From Acinetobacter lwoffii (GTDB taxonomy: Bacteria; Pseudomonadota; Gammaproteobacteria; Pseudomonadales; Moraxellaceae): DNA of 41,573 nucleotides. The DNA lies in the NCBI RefSeq assembly GCF_022967985.1, contig NZ_JALJVC010000029.1:1-41573 (forward strand), given 5' to 3'. A model generated the notes under the pieces. It searched no databases. It was not told where the DNA came from and saw only the letters and a list, made by a program, of their open reading frames with translations. This document shows positions 1-9,709 of this stretch, piece by piece; within the stretch, counting starts at the first letter, position 1, and each line of letters begins with the position of its first letter. The position numbers were made by a program, and so were the translations under genes.

Positions 1-1
1 A

Positions 2-1159
2 CACGTTAACGTGGGCACAATTGGTCACGTTGACCATGGTAAAACAACTTTAACAGCTGCAATTGCAACTGTATGTGCGAAGAAATTCGGTGGCGAAGCG
101 AAAGACTACGCTGCAATCGACTCTGCACCAGAAGAAAAAGCACGTGGTATTACAATTAATACTTCACACGTAGAATACGATTCTCCAACTCGTCACTACG
201 CTCACGTAGACTGCCCGGGCCACGCCGATTATGTTAAAAACATGATTACTGGTGCTGCTCAGATGGACGGCGCGATCCTTGTGTGTGCTGCGACTGATGG
301 TCCTATGCCACAGACTCGTGAACACATCCTTCTTTCTCGTCAGGTAGGTGTACCTTACATCGTTGTATTCTTGAACAAATGCGACCTTGTAGACGATGAA
401 GAGCTTCTTGAGCTAGTTGAAATGGAAGTTCGTGAACTTCTTTCTACTTACGACTTCCCGGGTGATGACACTCCAGTGATCCGTGGTTCTGCTCTTCTTG
501 CGCTTAACGGTGATGACAGCCAATACGGCGAGCCAGCGGTAGTTGCGCTTGTTGAAGCACTTGACTCTTACATTCCAGAGCCAGAGCGTGCAATTGACCT
601 TCCATTCCTTATGCCAATTGAAGACGTATTCTCAATCTCTGGTCGTGGTACAGTAGTAACTGGCCGTGTAGAGACTGGTATCGTTAAAGTAGGTGAGTCT
701 GTAGAAATCGTTGGTATCCGTGATACTCAAACTACTACAGTAACTGGCGTAGAAATGTTCCGTAAACTTCTTGACGAAGGTCGTGCGGGCGAGAACTGTG
801 GTGTTCTTCTTCGTGGTACTAAGCGTGAAGACGTACAACGTGGTCAAGTATTGACTAAACCAGGTGCGATCAAGCCACACACTAAATTCGATGCAGAAGT
901 ATACGTACTTTCTAAAGAAGAAGGTGGTCGTCACACTCCATTCCTTAACGGTTACCGTCCACAGTTCTACTTCCGTACTACGGACGTAACTGGTGCGATC
1001 GCGCTTAAAGAAGGCGTGGAAATGGTAATGCCTGGTGACAACGTTGAGATGTCAGTAGAGCTAATCCACCCGATCGCAATGGACCCAGGTCTACGTTTTG
1101 CGATCCGTGAAGGCGGTCGTACAGTTGGTGCTGGTGTAGTTGCTAAAGTAACTGCATAA
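2..1159 (+). CDS. tuf: Elongation factor Tu, 5' end cut by window edge
   Basis: GTPase that delivers aminoacyl-tRNA to the ribosomal A site. The frame is open from base 2 (reading [14 protein letters not shown]), so about a dozen N-terminal residues lie outside the window and the first in-frame GTG at 11 is not the start. Visible are the P-loop GHVDHGKT, the switch I element RGITI, switch [10 protein letters not shown], the NKCD guanine-specificity motif, and complete domains 2 and 3 ending in VVAKVTA. The codon choice is the strongly biased kind seen in highly expressed genes. A terminator follows directly. Neighbours to the left, probably fusA and the rps genes, are not visible. Confidence 0.98.
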   Translation, partial: HVNVGTIGHVDHGKTTLTAAIATVCAKKFGGEAKDYAAIDSAPEEKARGITINTSHVEYDSPTRHYAHVDCPGHADYVKNMITGAAQMDGAILVCAATDGPMPQTREHILLSRQVGVPYIVVFLNKCDLVDDEELLELVEMEVRELLSTYDFPGDDTPVIRGSALLALNGDDSQYGEPAVVALVEALDSYIPEPERAIDLPFLMPIEDVFSISGRGTVVTGRVETGIVKVGESVEIVGIRDTQTTTVTGVEMFRKLLDEGRAGENCGVLLRGTKREDVQRGQVLTKPGAIKPHTKFDAEVYVLSKEEGGRHTPFLNGYRPQFYFRTTDVTGAIALKEGVEMVMPGDNVEMSVELIHPIAMDPGLRFAIREGGRTVGAGVVAKVTA

Positions 1160-1175
1160 TCGCTGATTGTGTAAG

Positions 1176-1204
1176 AAAAGCGCCTCTTTGAGGCGCTTTT
1201 TTTG
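1176..1204 (+). terminator. Rho-independent terminator of tuf
   Basis: A perfect stem AAGCGCCTC/GAGGCGCTT with a TTT loop is followed by a run of T, 17 bases after the tuf stop codon. Confidence 0.93.
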
Positions 1205-1382
1205 ATTCAAACTTTTTATAAAACTAAAAATAGATTGTCGGACAATGATTTTAAAAGCTGTCCTTATCTGATATTGGCTTGACCTAAACTGCACTTATGT
1301 AAAAAAAATTACCACGTAATATACAGATAAGAAAATGAATATTACATTTTCGGGTCTGGATTGGCCTGATGGGAGTGGTCAC

Positions 1383-2264
1383 ATGAATGCGAAAGTAAAT
1401 ATTACAAATCGTGCGGGTGCAAGTTTTCCAGTTCGTCGCATGAACTTTGATTTTGATGCTGTACCGGAATATTGGATGAATGGTTCAGCAGGTCTCACTC
1501 ATTTTATGACCGCATTATCTGCGCTATTTCCAGCAGGTGAAAAGTTTTTTATAGATTCAGTCCGCGCGGTACGTAACCATCCTGCAATTGCCAATAATGA
1601 AGCATTACAAAAAGAAATTTCTGCTTTTATTGGTCAGGAAGCCATGCATACTCACGAGCATATCGGCTTTAATGCTTCTGCGCAAAAACATGGGCATGAT
1701 GTCGAGACGCTTGATCGTTATACCGATAAAGTCATTCAAACGACACGTAAAGTCATGGCTAAACTGGGTAAGCCTGTGGGAATTACCCAAGAAATGGTAG
1801 ATTTGACTGCAACTACGGCACTTGAGCATTTCACTGCAACCATTGCCTCACAGCTTTTGACCAATAGCCACATTCAGGAATTGATGACAGATGAAACCAT
1901 GAAAACCATGTGGTTATGGCATGCTATCGAGGAAAATGAACATAAGGCAGTTGCACATGATGTTTTTGAAGGAGTTTTTGGCAAAGGCCTAAAAGCTTAT
2001 GCACTGCGTACTTCATCCTTGGTCATCGCAATGGCAACCTTATTTGTGGTGCAAAGCTATTTCCTCGCCCGTTTGCTTAAACAGGATCAGCAGTTTAATC
2101 TTGAGTCCTTAAAAGCCATTTATACCTATGCCTATAGTCCTTCTAAAGGTGTCATTACGGGTATGGCGAAAGAAATGCTGATGTATTTTAAACCGGGATT
2201 CCATCCGAATGATCATTATACAGATCAACTGTTGGCGACCTGGAAAGCCAAATTGGGTCTGTGA
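1383..2264 (+). CDS. Predicted metal-dependent hydrolase (COG3687/PF10118-type)
   Basis: A 293-residue protein resembling the predicted metal-dependent hydrolase family: an early PVRRMNFDF motif, then histidine- and glutamate-rich helices (GQEAMHTHEHIGFN, TALEHFTA, WHAIEENEHKAVAHDVF) arranged like the ligands of a helical, ferritin-like di-metal site. A hydrophobic stretch (LVIAMATLFVVQSYFLA) lies in the last third. I chose ATG 1383 because GGGAG sits about 6 bases before it and the family motif then begins near residue 13; an in-frame ATG at 1335 would add 16 residues. It is monocistronic, between two terminators. The substrate is unknown, and the hydrolase name comes from the family, not from experiment. 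Confidence 0.75.
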   Translation: MNAKVNITNRAGASFPVRRMNFDFDAVPEYWMNGSAGLTHFMTALSALFPAGEKFFIDSVRAVRNHPAIANNEALQKEISAFIGQEAMHTHEHIGFNASAQKHGHDVETLDRYTDKVIQTTRKVMAKLGKPVGITQEMVDLTATTALEHFTATIASQLLTNSHIQELMTDETMKTMWLWHAIEENEHKAVAHDVFEGVFGKGLKAYALRTSSLVIAMATLFVVQSYFLARLLKQDQQFNLESLKAIYTYAYSPSKGVITGMAKEMLMYFKPGFHPNDHYTDQLLATWKAKLGL

Positions 2265-2280
2265 CAGAACTGAAGATTGG

Positions 2281-2307
2281 AGAGCGACTAAAATCGCTCT
2301 TTTTTTT
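2281..2307 (+). terminator. Rho-independent terminator after the hydrolase gene
   Basis: Stem AGAGCGA/TCGCTCT with loop CTAAAA is followed by seven T, 17 bases after the stop codon. Confidence 0.9.
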
Positions 2308-2331
2308 GCTCGATTTTTTGGATGAAGTTTC

Positions 2332-2337
2332 TATAAT
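2332..2337 (+). promoter_or_regulatory. Candidate -10 element for rimI
   Basis: A consensus TATAAT lies 32 bases before the rimI ATG and just after the preceding terminator, where a promoter is needed. No good -35 is present at 16-18 bases; TTGCTC at 2306-2311 is 20 bases away. Confidence 0.45.
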
Positions 2338-2369
2338 GCGGAGGTTGATTCTATATAAGATGAACGAAG

Positions 2370-2828
2370 ATGATTCGTTTAATGCAAGCAGCGGATGTAG
2401 AAGTCGTTGCAAAGATTGAAAAATCAGTTCAATCACATCCCTGGACTTTAAAACAGTTCGAAGATGCTGTAACGGCTTATCAAAGTACCGTGATTGAAGT
2501 GCAAGGGCAGGTGGCCGGATTTTGTATTTTACAACCAGTGCTGGATGAAGCCAATTTATTGCTCATGGCAATTGATCCGGCACAGCAAGGTCAGGGCTTG
2601 GGCTATCAGTTGCTGGAGGCTTCAGTGGCGATGCTAAAAAATAATCCGGTGCAGATTTTCCTGGAAGTGCGCGAGAGTAATCTGGCTGCGATCAAGCTGT
2701 ATGAAAAATCAGGCTTTCATCAGATTGATCTGCGCAAGAATTATTATCCTAACAGTAACGGAAGCCGTGAACATGCCATCATTATGGTAAAAGCATGTAC
2801 GGATGATTTTGCTAGTCTATTTAAATAA
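2370..2828 (+). CDS. rimI: Ribosomal protein S18-alanine N-acetyltransferase
   Basis: A GNAT-fold acetyltransferase of 152 residues that by family membership transfers acetyl from acetyl-CoA to the N-terminal alanine of ribosomal protein S18. The RimI hallmarks are visible: HPWT near residue 23, the acetyl-CoA loop QQGQGLGYQLL, the EVRESNLAAIKLYEKSGF block typical of RimI, and RKNYYP close to the end. The ATG at 2370 is preceded by a short purine stretch (GAACGAAG). It converges on bpt, with only 15 bases between the two stop codons. Confidence 0.9.
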   Translation: MIRLMQAADVEVVAKIEKSVQSHPWTLKQFEDAVTAYQSTVIEVQGQVAGFCILQPVLDEANLLLMAIDPAQQGQGLGYQLLEASVAMLKNNPVQIFLEVRESNLAAIKLYEKSGFHQIDLRKNYYPNSNGSREHAIIMVKACTDDFASLFK

Positions 2829-2835
2829 TACAAAC

Positions 2836-2887
2836 TGACGACCTTATTTAATAATCTGGTGATTCCATCCGCTGGGTAAGGTCGTCA
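2836..2887. repeat. 11-bp inverted repeat across the rimI/bpt convergent ends
   Basis: TGACGACCTTA (2836-2846) and TAAGGTCGTCA (2877-2887) are perfect inverse copies separated by 30 bases. The left arm contains the bpt stop codon and the right arm lies inside bpt. No T-run follows on either strand, so it is not a classical intrinsic terminator. It may still shield or terminate the two convergent mRNAs. Confidence 0.6.
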
Positions 2888-3659
2888 TTAATGAGTTTCC
2901 CAATTGCTGAATCTCCGTGGCACTCAATGCATGATTTAAACGTCGCCATTGTCCATCGATCAAGAGTTCCAGTGGCAGATACTGAGATTTGTAATTCATC
3001 TTGTTGGAATGTGGCACCCAATAACCCAGATAGATAAATTGTAAGCCCAGCTTTTGTGCATGTTCAATCTGTTTCAAGATTGCAAAAGCACCGAGTGAAC
3101 GACGATTTTCATCCGGATCAAAGAAGGTATAAACGGCAGAGATGCCATCATCCAGCAGGTCGCAAGTGGAAACGCTGATTAGACGCTCACCTTGCCATAA
3201 TTCTAGAAAGAAGCTGTCGGTGCAGCTTTGCAATAAAAATTTTTCGAACTGATCCCGGGTGGGTGGGAACATATCGCCATCTGCGTGGCGTTCATTGATA
3301 TAGCGTTCATACAGCGCATAATGTAGGTCCCCGGCGTGCTCTGGACTGGTAATTTTTATCACCAGATCCTGATTACGTTTCCAGGCTTTTTTTTGTGAAC
3401 TGTTCATGCGGAATTCAGCAACAGGCACACGCGAAGACAGACATTGACGACACAAATGACATTCGGGTCGATACACGAAATCACCACTGCGACGGAAACC
3501 GGTACGTGACAGTTCCGATAAAGTGACTACATCAATTCGATGTGCGGGATCCAGAAAAACCATGCGCGCCGACTTGTTGGGCAGATAGCTGCAATCATGC
3601 GGCGGCGTAATATAATACTGTAAATCGTTCAGTAGGGCCTTTGGCTGATAAGAGTTCAT
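2844..3659 (-). CDS. bpt: Aspartate/glutamate leucyltransferase (Bpt/Ate family)
   Basis: A 271-residue protein that by homology transfers leucine from Leu-tRNA to N-terminal Asp or Glu, marking proteins for ClpS/ClpAP. The N-terminal half carries the family cysteines (YRPECHLCRQCLSSRVPV). The C-terminal half is the GNAT-like ATE domain, with SRTGFRRSGDFVYRP upstream and AVYTFFDPDENRRSLGAFAILKQI and YLGYWVPHSNKMNYKSQYLP downstream, the latter being diagnostic. It lies 21 bases after aat on the same strand, so the two tRNA-dependent aminoacyl-protein transferases are probably co-transcribed. Confidence 0.93.
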   Translation of the reverse strand: MNSYQPKALLNDLQYYITPPHDCSYLPNKSARMVFLDPAHRIDVVTLSELSRTGFRRSGDFVYRPECHLCRQCLSSRVPVAEFRMNSSQKKAWKRNQDLVIKITSPEHAGDLHYALYERYINERHADGDMFPPTRDQFEKFLLQSCTDSFFLELWQGERLISVSTCDLLDDGISAVYTFFDPDENRRSLGAFAILKQIEHAQKLGLQFIYLGYWVPHSNKMNYKSQYLPLELLIDGQWRRLNHALSATEIQQLGNSLMTTLPSGWNHQIIK

Positions 3660-3680
3660 AACAACTACCCTCTGTTATTT

Positions 3681-4412
3681 TCATTCACTTAAGCGCGCGT
3701 TTTGCGCTATTGTTTTACTTGAAAATACACCTTCCTGATACTTTTTCCAATCAATCGCAGGCTTTTTTACAATATCTTGTAAAGAATTAAGATAGGCTTG
3801 GCGAGAAAGTGTGCAGGCACCTAGGCTTAAAAGATGATCGTTGACCAGTTGGCAGTCGATCCAGGGTAGTTTATTTTCCTGTCCAATCAGCATTAAAGTA
3901 TAGAAAGCCATTTTAGAAACATCGGTTTGCGTACTAAACATGGATTCACCAAAACAGCCTTGACCGATGGTCACACCATAAAGTCCACCGACGACGCGAT
4001 CTTCATCCCAGACCTCAATGCTATAACCATATCCTGCGTCGAACATGTCACAATAGCCTGCGATAATATCTTCACTGATCCAGGTGTCGTCTGCATAAGC
4101 ACGAGGCAATGAACAGGAACGAATCACTCTTTCAAAAGCATGATTGACCGTAATTTTATAATCCTGCTTTTTCATATTACGTAGCAGGGATTTGCTCGGA
4201 TGATAATCTTCGGGGCGAATAATGCAGCGTGGTTCCGGACTCCACCAGCAAATCGGATCACCTTCTGAAAACCAGGGAAATAATCCATGCGTATAAGCTT
4301 CAAAAAGTGTGGAAGGGGAGAGGTCTGCACCAATACAAATCAGTCCTTCACCTTCAGGATCAATCTCGACCGGATTGGGAAAAATGAATTCTGAGGGAGG
4401 AAGTAAAGACAT
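3681..4412 (-). CDS. aat: Leucyl/phenylalanyl-tRNA--protein transferase
   Basis: A 243-residue enzyme of the N-end rule pathway that adds Leu or Phe from tRNA to proteins beginning with Arg or Lys. Family signatures are [38 protein letters not shown] split over residues 10-50, [10 protein letters not shown], and [32 protein letters not shown] in the core. The length matches the family. The ATG at 4412 is preceded by TTGGGTC. It is the first gene of an aat-bpt unit, separated from trxB by a terminator and a candidate promoter. Confidence 0.95.
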   Translation of the reverse strand: MSLLPPSEFIFPNPVEIDPEGEGLICIGADLSPSTLFEAYTHGLFPWFSEGDPICWWSPEPRCIIRPEDYHPSKSLLRNMKKQDYKITVNHAFERVIRSCSLPRAYADDTWISEDIIAGYCDMFDAGYGYSIEVWDEDRVVGGLYGVTIGQGCFGESMFSTQTDVSKMAFYTLMLIGQENKLPWIDCQLVNDHLLSLGACTLSRQAYLNSLQDIVKKPAIDWKKYQEGVFSSKTIAQNARLSE

Positions 4413-4431
4413 GGCAGACCCAACATAAATC

Positions 4432-4461
4432 TATAGATAAATCATCATCTCATTCTAGCAA
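4432..4461 (-). promoter_or_regulatory. Candidate promoter for aat-bpt
   Basis: On the minus strand TTGCTA (4456-4461) and TCTATA (4432-4437) are 18 bases apart, between the trxB terminator and the aat start. The match to the consensus is moderate. Confidence 0.4.
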
Positions 4462-4462
4462 T

Positions 4463-4493
4463 AAAAAAGCCGCCCATAATGGACGGCTTTTTT
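4463..4493 (-). terminator. Terminator of trxB
   Basis: Stem GCCG-CC/GG-CGGC with one internal mismatch and a 5-base loop is flanked by A6 and T6, so it could act in both directions. It lies 12 bases after the trxB stop codon. Confidence 0.85.
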
Positions 4494-4504
4494 ATTCTTG
4501 CTGC

Positions 4505-5482
<978 letters not shown>

Positions 5483-5550
5483 TTATTTAGAAATTTATTG
5501 AATTATACGTGAAACTGTATAACAGTGGTGTGAGATTAAAGTCGATATTA

Positions 5551-5580
5551 TTGATCATTGAAATCGATTTGGGCTATATA
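5551..5580 (+). promoter_or_regulatory. Candidate ftsK promoter
   Basis: TTGATC (5551-5556) and TATATA (5575-5580) are 18 bases apart in the 250-base space between the divergent trxB and ftsK. This is the best of several possible pairs here and is moderately supported. Confidence 0.35.
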
Positions 5581-5716
5581 GCATAAGTAACATTGTGCTT
5601 GCACAATAGTGCATCTTTTTTCACAGAACAGGTGCATAATATGTATTTTATTGCGTCGCTTTTTTCAAGCATTGAAGCAAAAGAATATTCATGAAGAATT
5701 GGTTACAGGACAGTAT

Positions 5717-8700
5717 ATGACAGCGGTGTCGAGTGCCTATGCACAGCGCTTAGTAATGACATTATTTTTAGTCTCATTTGGGATTTATCTGTTTCTTGCA
5801 ACAGTGACCTATACGCCATTTGATCCGGGGTGGATGCATATCTCGAGTGATACGCAGACGGTTTCGAATGCCAGTGGGGTAGCGGGTGCCTGGATTGCAG
5901 ACCTTTTGTTTGGCTTTCTCGGTTGGGCAAGTCTGCTGATCCCTGTCTATCTGTTTATGGAAGCGATTCAGGTCTGGTGGCCGCGTAGCTTCCTGAACCG
6001 GCCATTTCGCTATGCTGCACAATTCTTCCTGTTGCTGACCACCTCAGCGCTGTTGTTTTTATTCTGGCAAGTCCCTGCTGATACGCTGGATAATTCTTCC
6101 GGCGGTATTATTGGCTATGAATTAGGTCAGAGTCTTGAACAATTGCTGACAGTATACGGTGCAGCATTCTTCCTGCTGGTGCTTTGGGTGGTGCTATTTA
6201 CCTTGGCGTTTGGGGTGAAATGGAACAAGACCTGGAGCAGCCTCAAAGCAACCCCTGCTTATTTACAAGACCTGTTCTACCGCAATGTGCCTGAAGGCAT
6301 GTCTGATTTTGACCGGACTGCACCTGTCGCCAAAAAAGAGCCAGTCATTAGTGCAAAAAAAGTAGTGGTTGCAGTAACACCTGCGCCTGAGCATCAACTG
6401 GTAGAAATAGATCCGGTGGTGCGTGATCAGGTGGCTGAACGCTTATTTGATGATTTTGCCGATAAAGAATCACGACAACCCCAGTTTTTTGATGATATTT
6501 CTGAAGCTGAGCAGCAGGCTCCTGAGCCAGTCGAGACATTTAAGCAAGTACAGCAAGTGCCTCAACAGCCGGATCGTGTGGTAGCCACAGGCGAGGTATG
6601 GCGTGCCTTACATTCAAATGAAGATCAGCGGCATAAACAGGATATTGATGCCTTACTCAAAGCAGCCGAAGAAGAACAGCTTGATTCTCCAGTCTCACAT
6701 ATAGCTGCTCCACAATCTGTTGCAGCACAGACTCATGCTCATACCAGAACCGCATCGACTTCACATACAGGCCTGGACTGGGATGATGATGAAATCTTTG
6801 ATGAACTTCTGGCTGCAGTTCCGCAAGGTAAAACTGCGACCGATGTGCATAGTCCATTCAATACAGCGTCAGCCGAAAAGACAGTAAGAATTGTGGAAGA
6901 CATGACCAATGTTGCACCTGTCATGGCATCTATGGCGACTGCACATGTCGTGAAAAATAGCGTATTACAGGCGGATCTGGATGACCTGGGTGATTTGCTG
7001 ATTGAAGAAGATAAGCCAAGCCCACCAGTACGTGCATCAAGCTATGCCCAATCTTCTGCATTTGTACAGGCACCAATTCAGCATCAGGGTATAGAGCAAC
7101 CAGTATCTCCTCCTTCTGCAACTCATGCAGCAGTACGCGAAGCTTTATCTAAAGAAGAATTTGTAGAAGCCTGGCAAGAAACGGCTGGCAAGCCACAGGA
7201 TGAAGACGAGTTTGATTTTGATGCGCCTTTAACTGATGCTTCAGGCCGTCCGATGTCACGTGCCATGCAGGTGGTGGAGCGCCGAAAAGATTTATCACCG
7301 CTTCCAGGTCTGGATTTACTGGATGAAGTCGATCCGAATAAAAAAGTGAATTTTACTGAAGAGCAGCTGGCACGTTTATCTGAGTTGCTTGAAATCAAGT
7401 TGCAAGAATTCAACGTCAAAGCCAAAGTGGTAGAAGCACAGCCAGGCCCAGTCGTGACACGTTTTGAACTGGATCTGGCGCCAGGGGTAAAAGCCTCTAA
7501 AGTGACGAATATTTCGCGTGATTTGGCACGTTCGATGTCGATGGCATCGGTGCGTGTGGTTGAAGTCATTCCGGGCAAACCGTATATCGGAATTGAAGTA
7601 CCAAACAGTACCCGTGAAATGGTCCGTTTGATCGAACTTTTGACCATTCCAGCCTTCACTGATCCGAATAGCATCCTCTCCATGGCAATGGGTAAGGATA
7701 TTTCCGGTAATCCGGTGATTGCTGATCTGGGTAAAGCGCCGCATATGCTGGTGGCAGGAACCACAGGTTCCGGTAAATCGGTGGCGGTCAACTCGATGAT
7801 TCTATCGATGTTGCTGAAATATACACCGGATGAATTGCGTCTTATTCTGATCGATCCGAAGCAGCTGGAACTGGCGAACTATAACGATATTCCACATTTA
7901 TTGACGCCTGTAGTTACCGATATGAAAGATGCGGTCAGCGCATTGAACTGGTGTGTCAATGAAATGGAACGTCGTTATAAACTGATGTCTTTCCTGAAAA
8001 TCCGTAAACTGAGCGACTATAACCGCAAAGTGGAAGAGGCGATTGCCAATGGTGAAGACCTGATCGATCCAACCTGGAAAGCCAGCGATTCTGTTGTGGG
8101 TGAGCGTGCGCCGCGCTTAACACCGTTGCCTTCTATTGTGATTGTTGCGGATGAGTTCGCGGATATGATCATGCAGGTGGGTAAAAAAGCCGAAGAAATG
8201 ATTACCCGTCTGGCACAAAAATCACGTGCTGCTGGTATTCACCTGTTGCTTGCGACCCAGCGTCCATCAGTAGACGTAATCACCGGTTTGATCAAAGCCA
8301 ATATTCCGACGCGTGTTGCATTGCGGGTCAACTCCAAGATCGATTCGCGTACTATTCTGGATGCGGGTGGTGCTGAAGACTTACTTGGTCATGGTGACAT
8401 GCTATTCCTCGGCCCGGGTAAAATTGAACCTGAGCGTGTGCATGGTGCATTTATTGCCGATGATGAAGTAAACCGGATCTGTGATGCATGGCGTGAACGT
8501 GGTTCACCAAACTATGTCGACGAGATCCTGACACCGTTTGATGAAGAACCATCAAGTCGTGGTTTTGAAGATGGTGGCGACGGTGGATCAGATCGCGATG
8601 CGTTATATGACCAGTGTGTGGCATTTGTACTAGAAACCCGTAAGGCTTCCACTTCATCCTTACAGCGTAAATTCAGTCTGGGCTACAACCGTGCTGCGCG

Positions 8701-8776
8701 GATCATTGACCAGATGGAAGAAAATGGCATTGTCAGCGGCATGGGGGCCAACGGCAAACGCGAGATTCTGGTTTAG
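5717..8776 (+). CDS. ftsK: DNA translocase FtsK
   Basis: A septal DNA pump that moves the chromosome terminus and activates XerCD recombination at dif. From ATG 5717 the protein is 1019 residues: about four or five membrane segments in the first 170 residues, a long acidic and Gln/Pro-rich linker (about 180-570), then the RecA-type motor with Walker A GTTGSGKS (681-688), Walker B VIVADEFADMI, and a C-terminal gamma winged helix (LQRKFSLGYNRAARIIDQME) that reads KOPS sites. An upstream in-frame ATG at 5609 would add 36 residues, but AGGA sits 6 bases before 5717 and the mature-looking N-terminus begins there. A strong terminator follows. Confidence 0.96.
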   Translation: MTAVSSAYAQRLVMTLFLVSFGIYLFLATVTYTPFDPGWMHISSDTQTVSNASGVAGAWIADLLFGFLGWASLLIPVYLFMEAIQVWWPRSFLNRPFRYAAQFFLLLTTSALLFLFWQVPADTLDNSSGGIIGYELGQSLEQLLTVYGAAFFLLVLWVVLFTLAFGVKWNKTWSSLKATPAYLQDLFYRNVPEGMSDFDRTAPVAKKEPVISAKKVVVAVTPAPEHQLVEIDPVVRDQVAERLFDDFADKESRQPQFFDDISEAEQQAPEPVETFKQVQQVPQQPDRVVATGEVWRALHSNEDQRHKQDIDALLKAAEEEQLDSPVSHIAAPQSVAAQTHAHTRTASTSHTGLDWDDDEIFDELLAAVPQGKTATDVHSPFNTASAEKTVRIVEDMTNVAPVMASMATAHVVKNSVLQADLDDLGDLLIEEDKPSPPVRASSYAQSSAFVQAPIQHQGIEQPVSPPSATHAAVREALSKEEFVEAWQETAGKPQDEDEFDFDAPLTDASGRPMSRAMQVVERRKDLSPLPGLDLLDEVDPNKKVNFTEEQLARLSELLEIKLQEFNVKAKVVEAQPGPVVTRFELDLAPGVKASKVTNISRDLARSMSMASVRVVEVIPGKPYIGIEVPNSTREMVRLIELLTIPAFTDPNSILSMAMGKDISGNPVIADLGKAPHMLVAGTTGSGKSVAVNSMILSMLLKYTPDELRLILIDPKQLELANYNDIPHLLTPVVTDMKDAVSALNWCVNEMERRYKLMSFLKIRKLSDYNRKVEEAIANGEDLIDPTWKASDSVVGERAPRLTPLPSIVIVADEFADMIMQVGKKAEEMITRLAQKSRAAGIHLLLATQRPSVDVITGLIKANIPTRVALRVNSKIDSRTILDAGGAEDLLGHGDMLFLGPGKIEPERVHGAFIADDEVNRICDAWRERGSPNYVDEILTPFDEEPSSRGFEDGGDGGSDRDALYDQCVAFVLETRKASTSSLQRKFSLGYNRAARIIDQMEENGIVSGMGANGKREILV

Positions 8777-8794
8777 TTTCACAATCTTTGCAAT

Positions 8795-8826
8795 AAAAAG
8801 GCCTGCTTTCAAAGCAGGCTTTTTTA
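8795..8826. terminator. Bidirectional terminator between ftsK and the PA4642-type gene
   Basis: A stem GCCTGCT/AGCAGGC is flanked by an A-run on the left and a T-run on the right. It lies 18 bases after ftsK and 13 bases after the converging gene at 8839, so it can serve both. Confidence 0.9.
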
Positions 8827-8838
8827 TGTATTTTTGAC

Positions 8839-9126
8839 TCAGGCAAATTTTGCCAATACATCCAGAAATTCGGCACTTTGACGCGGGAAAGTGGCAATCA
8901 CGTCATGAATCCGTTGTCCTTCCGGATTGGTTGCATTGACATCACGGCCATCAGCGACAAATTTCGTCAACAGGCGTTCATAATCGAATGGACGCATATG
9001 CTTGAAAGCATGATAGAGCACGTGAAAATCAGCATTAACACCTGCAGGAGGAAGCTGATTTAAATAGGCAAATACACGCTCATCTGACCATTCTTCGTTA
9101 AAGGTCGCTGGTTGAGATAATGCCAT
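8839..9126 (-). CDS. PA4642-family small conserved protein
   Basis: A 95-residue soluble protein resembling the PA4642 family of gammaproteobacterial hypothetical proteins: SDERVFAYLNQLPPAGVNADFHVLYHAFKHMRPFDYERLLTKFVADGRDVNATNPEGQRI. The FHVLYHAF and F/Y-ERLL blocks followed by a G-R-x-x-x-A-x-N-x-x-G turn are the recognisable part, and the second half looks ankyrin-like. No catalytic motif, signal peptide or membrane segment is seen, and its function is unknown. It lies downstream of minCDE on the same strand but is separated by the structured repeat at 9168-9402. Confidence 0.65.
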   Translation of the reverse strand: MALSQPATFNEEWSDERVFAYLNQLPPAGVNADFHVLYHAFKHMRPFDYERLLTKFVADGRDVNATNPEGQRIHDVIATFPRQSAEFLDVLAKFA

Positions 9127-9167
9127 CGCAATTTCCTTGATCTAATGTAGTTTTTTCGGCATGAAAA

Positions 9168-9402
9168 AAGGCAAAATATGAGTACGCAAGTGACAATGTC
9201 CTTAAAACGACATTGTCTAGGCGAAGTCTCGCTACTCGTCTTATGACTAGGTAGCGTAGAGTTACTAGCCTATTGGAAGCCTAGCTTCTCGTCTTGCGGC
9301 TGGGTAAAGCAGTATTTTACGACCAGCCCACTCGAAGCATAGCTTCTCATCTTGCGGCCGGGTAAAGCAATGCTTTACTAATCCGGCCTCATATTTTGCC
9401 TT
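9168..9402. repeat. 235-bp element with 15-bp terminal inverted repeats and three tandem hairpin units
   Basis: The ends are perfect inverse copies: AAGGCAAAATATGAG (9168-9182) and CTCATATTTTGCCTT (9388-9402). Inside, a 9-bp stem GACAATGTC/GACATTGTC (9192-9217) is followed by three related units starting at 9223, 9276 and 9334. In units 2 and 3 each has a small hairpin GAAGC-NNN-GCTTC, then TC-TCTTGCGG, then a larger hairpin around GTAAAGCA...TTTAC. No ORF or recognisable transposase is present and no clear target duplication is visible. It could be a non-autonomous mobile element, a palindromic intergenic repeat or a structured RNA; it also occupies the place where a minCDE terminator would be expected. 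Confidence 0.75.
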
Positions 9403-9434
9403 GAATCAATTTACTTGACCAATCAAAAATCAGA

Positions 9435-9707
9435 TTATCGTTCTTCAGGTAAATTGATATTCATTTCAAGCATTTCAATATTGGCTTCAGAACGAACCTG
9501 CATTTGAATATGCTGTTCATCGACACCGCGAACATAACGATTGACCACCTGCATGATTTCAGTTTTCATCTGGTCAATTTTGTCCTGGCTCAAGCGACGA
9601 CCCAAGCCTTGTTCGGATGCAACGATCACCTTCAAACGGTCTTTAGCAGTCCGTGCGCTTGATGGCTTCTCCTCACCACTAAAAAGTTTACTCCAGAATC
9701 CTGCCAT
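9435..9707 (-). CDS. minE: Cell division topological specificity factor MinE
   Basis: A 90-residue protein that stimulates MinD ATPase and drives pole-to-pole oscillation of MinCD. The N-terminal membrane and anti-MinCD segment (FWSKLFSGEEKPSSARTAKDRLKVIVASEQ) and the C-terminal specificity domain (LSQDKIDQMKTEIMQVVNRYV) are both present, and the length is normal. It lies two bases after minD, so it is the third cistron of minC-minD-minE. Confidence 0.95.
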   Translation of the reverse strand: MAGFWSKLFSGEEKPSSARTAKDRLKVIVASEQGLGRRLSQDKIDQMKTEIMQVVNRYVRGVDEQHIQMQVRSEANIEMLEMNINLPEER

Positions 9708-9709
9708 GT

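Noticed and set aside
7123..7791. A 222-codon leftward open frame inside ftsK
   Set aside because: It is Ser/Thr/Arg-rich with no domain, and the rightward frame encodes the intact FtsK motor. It is a shadow frame.
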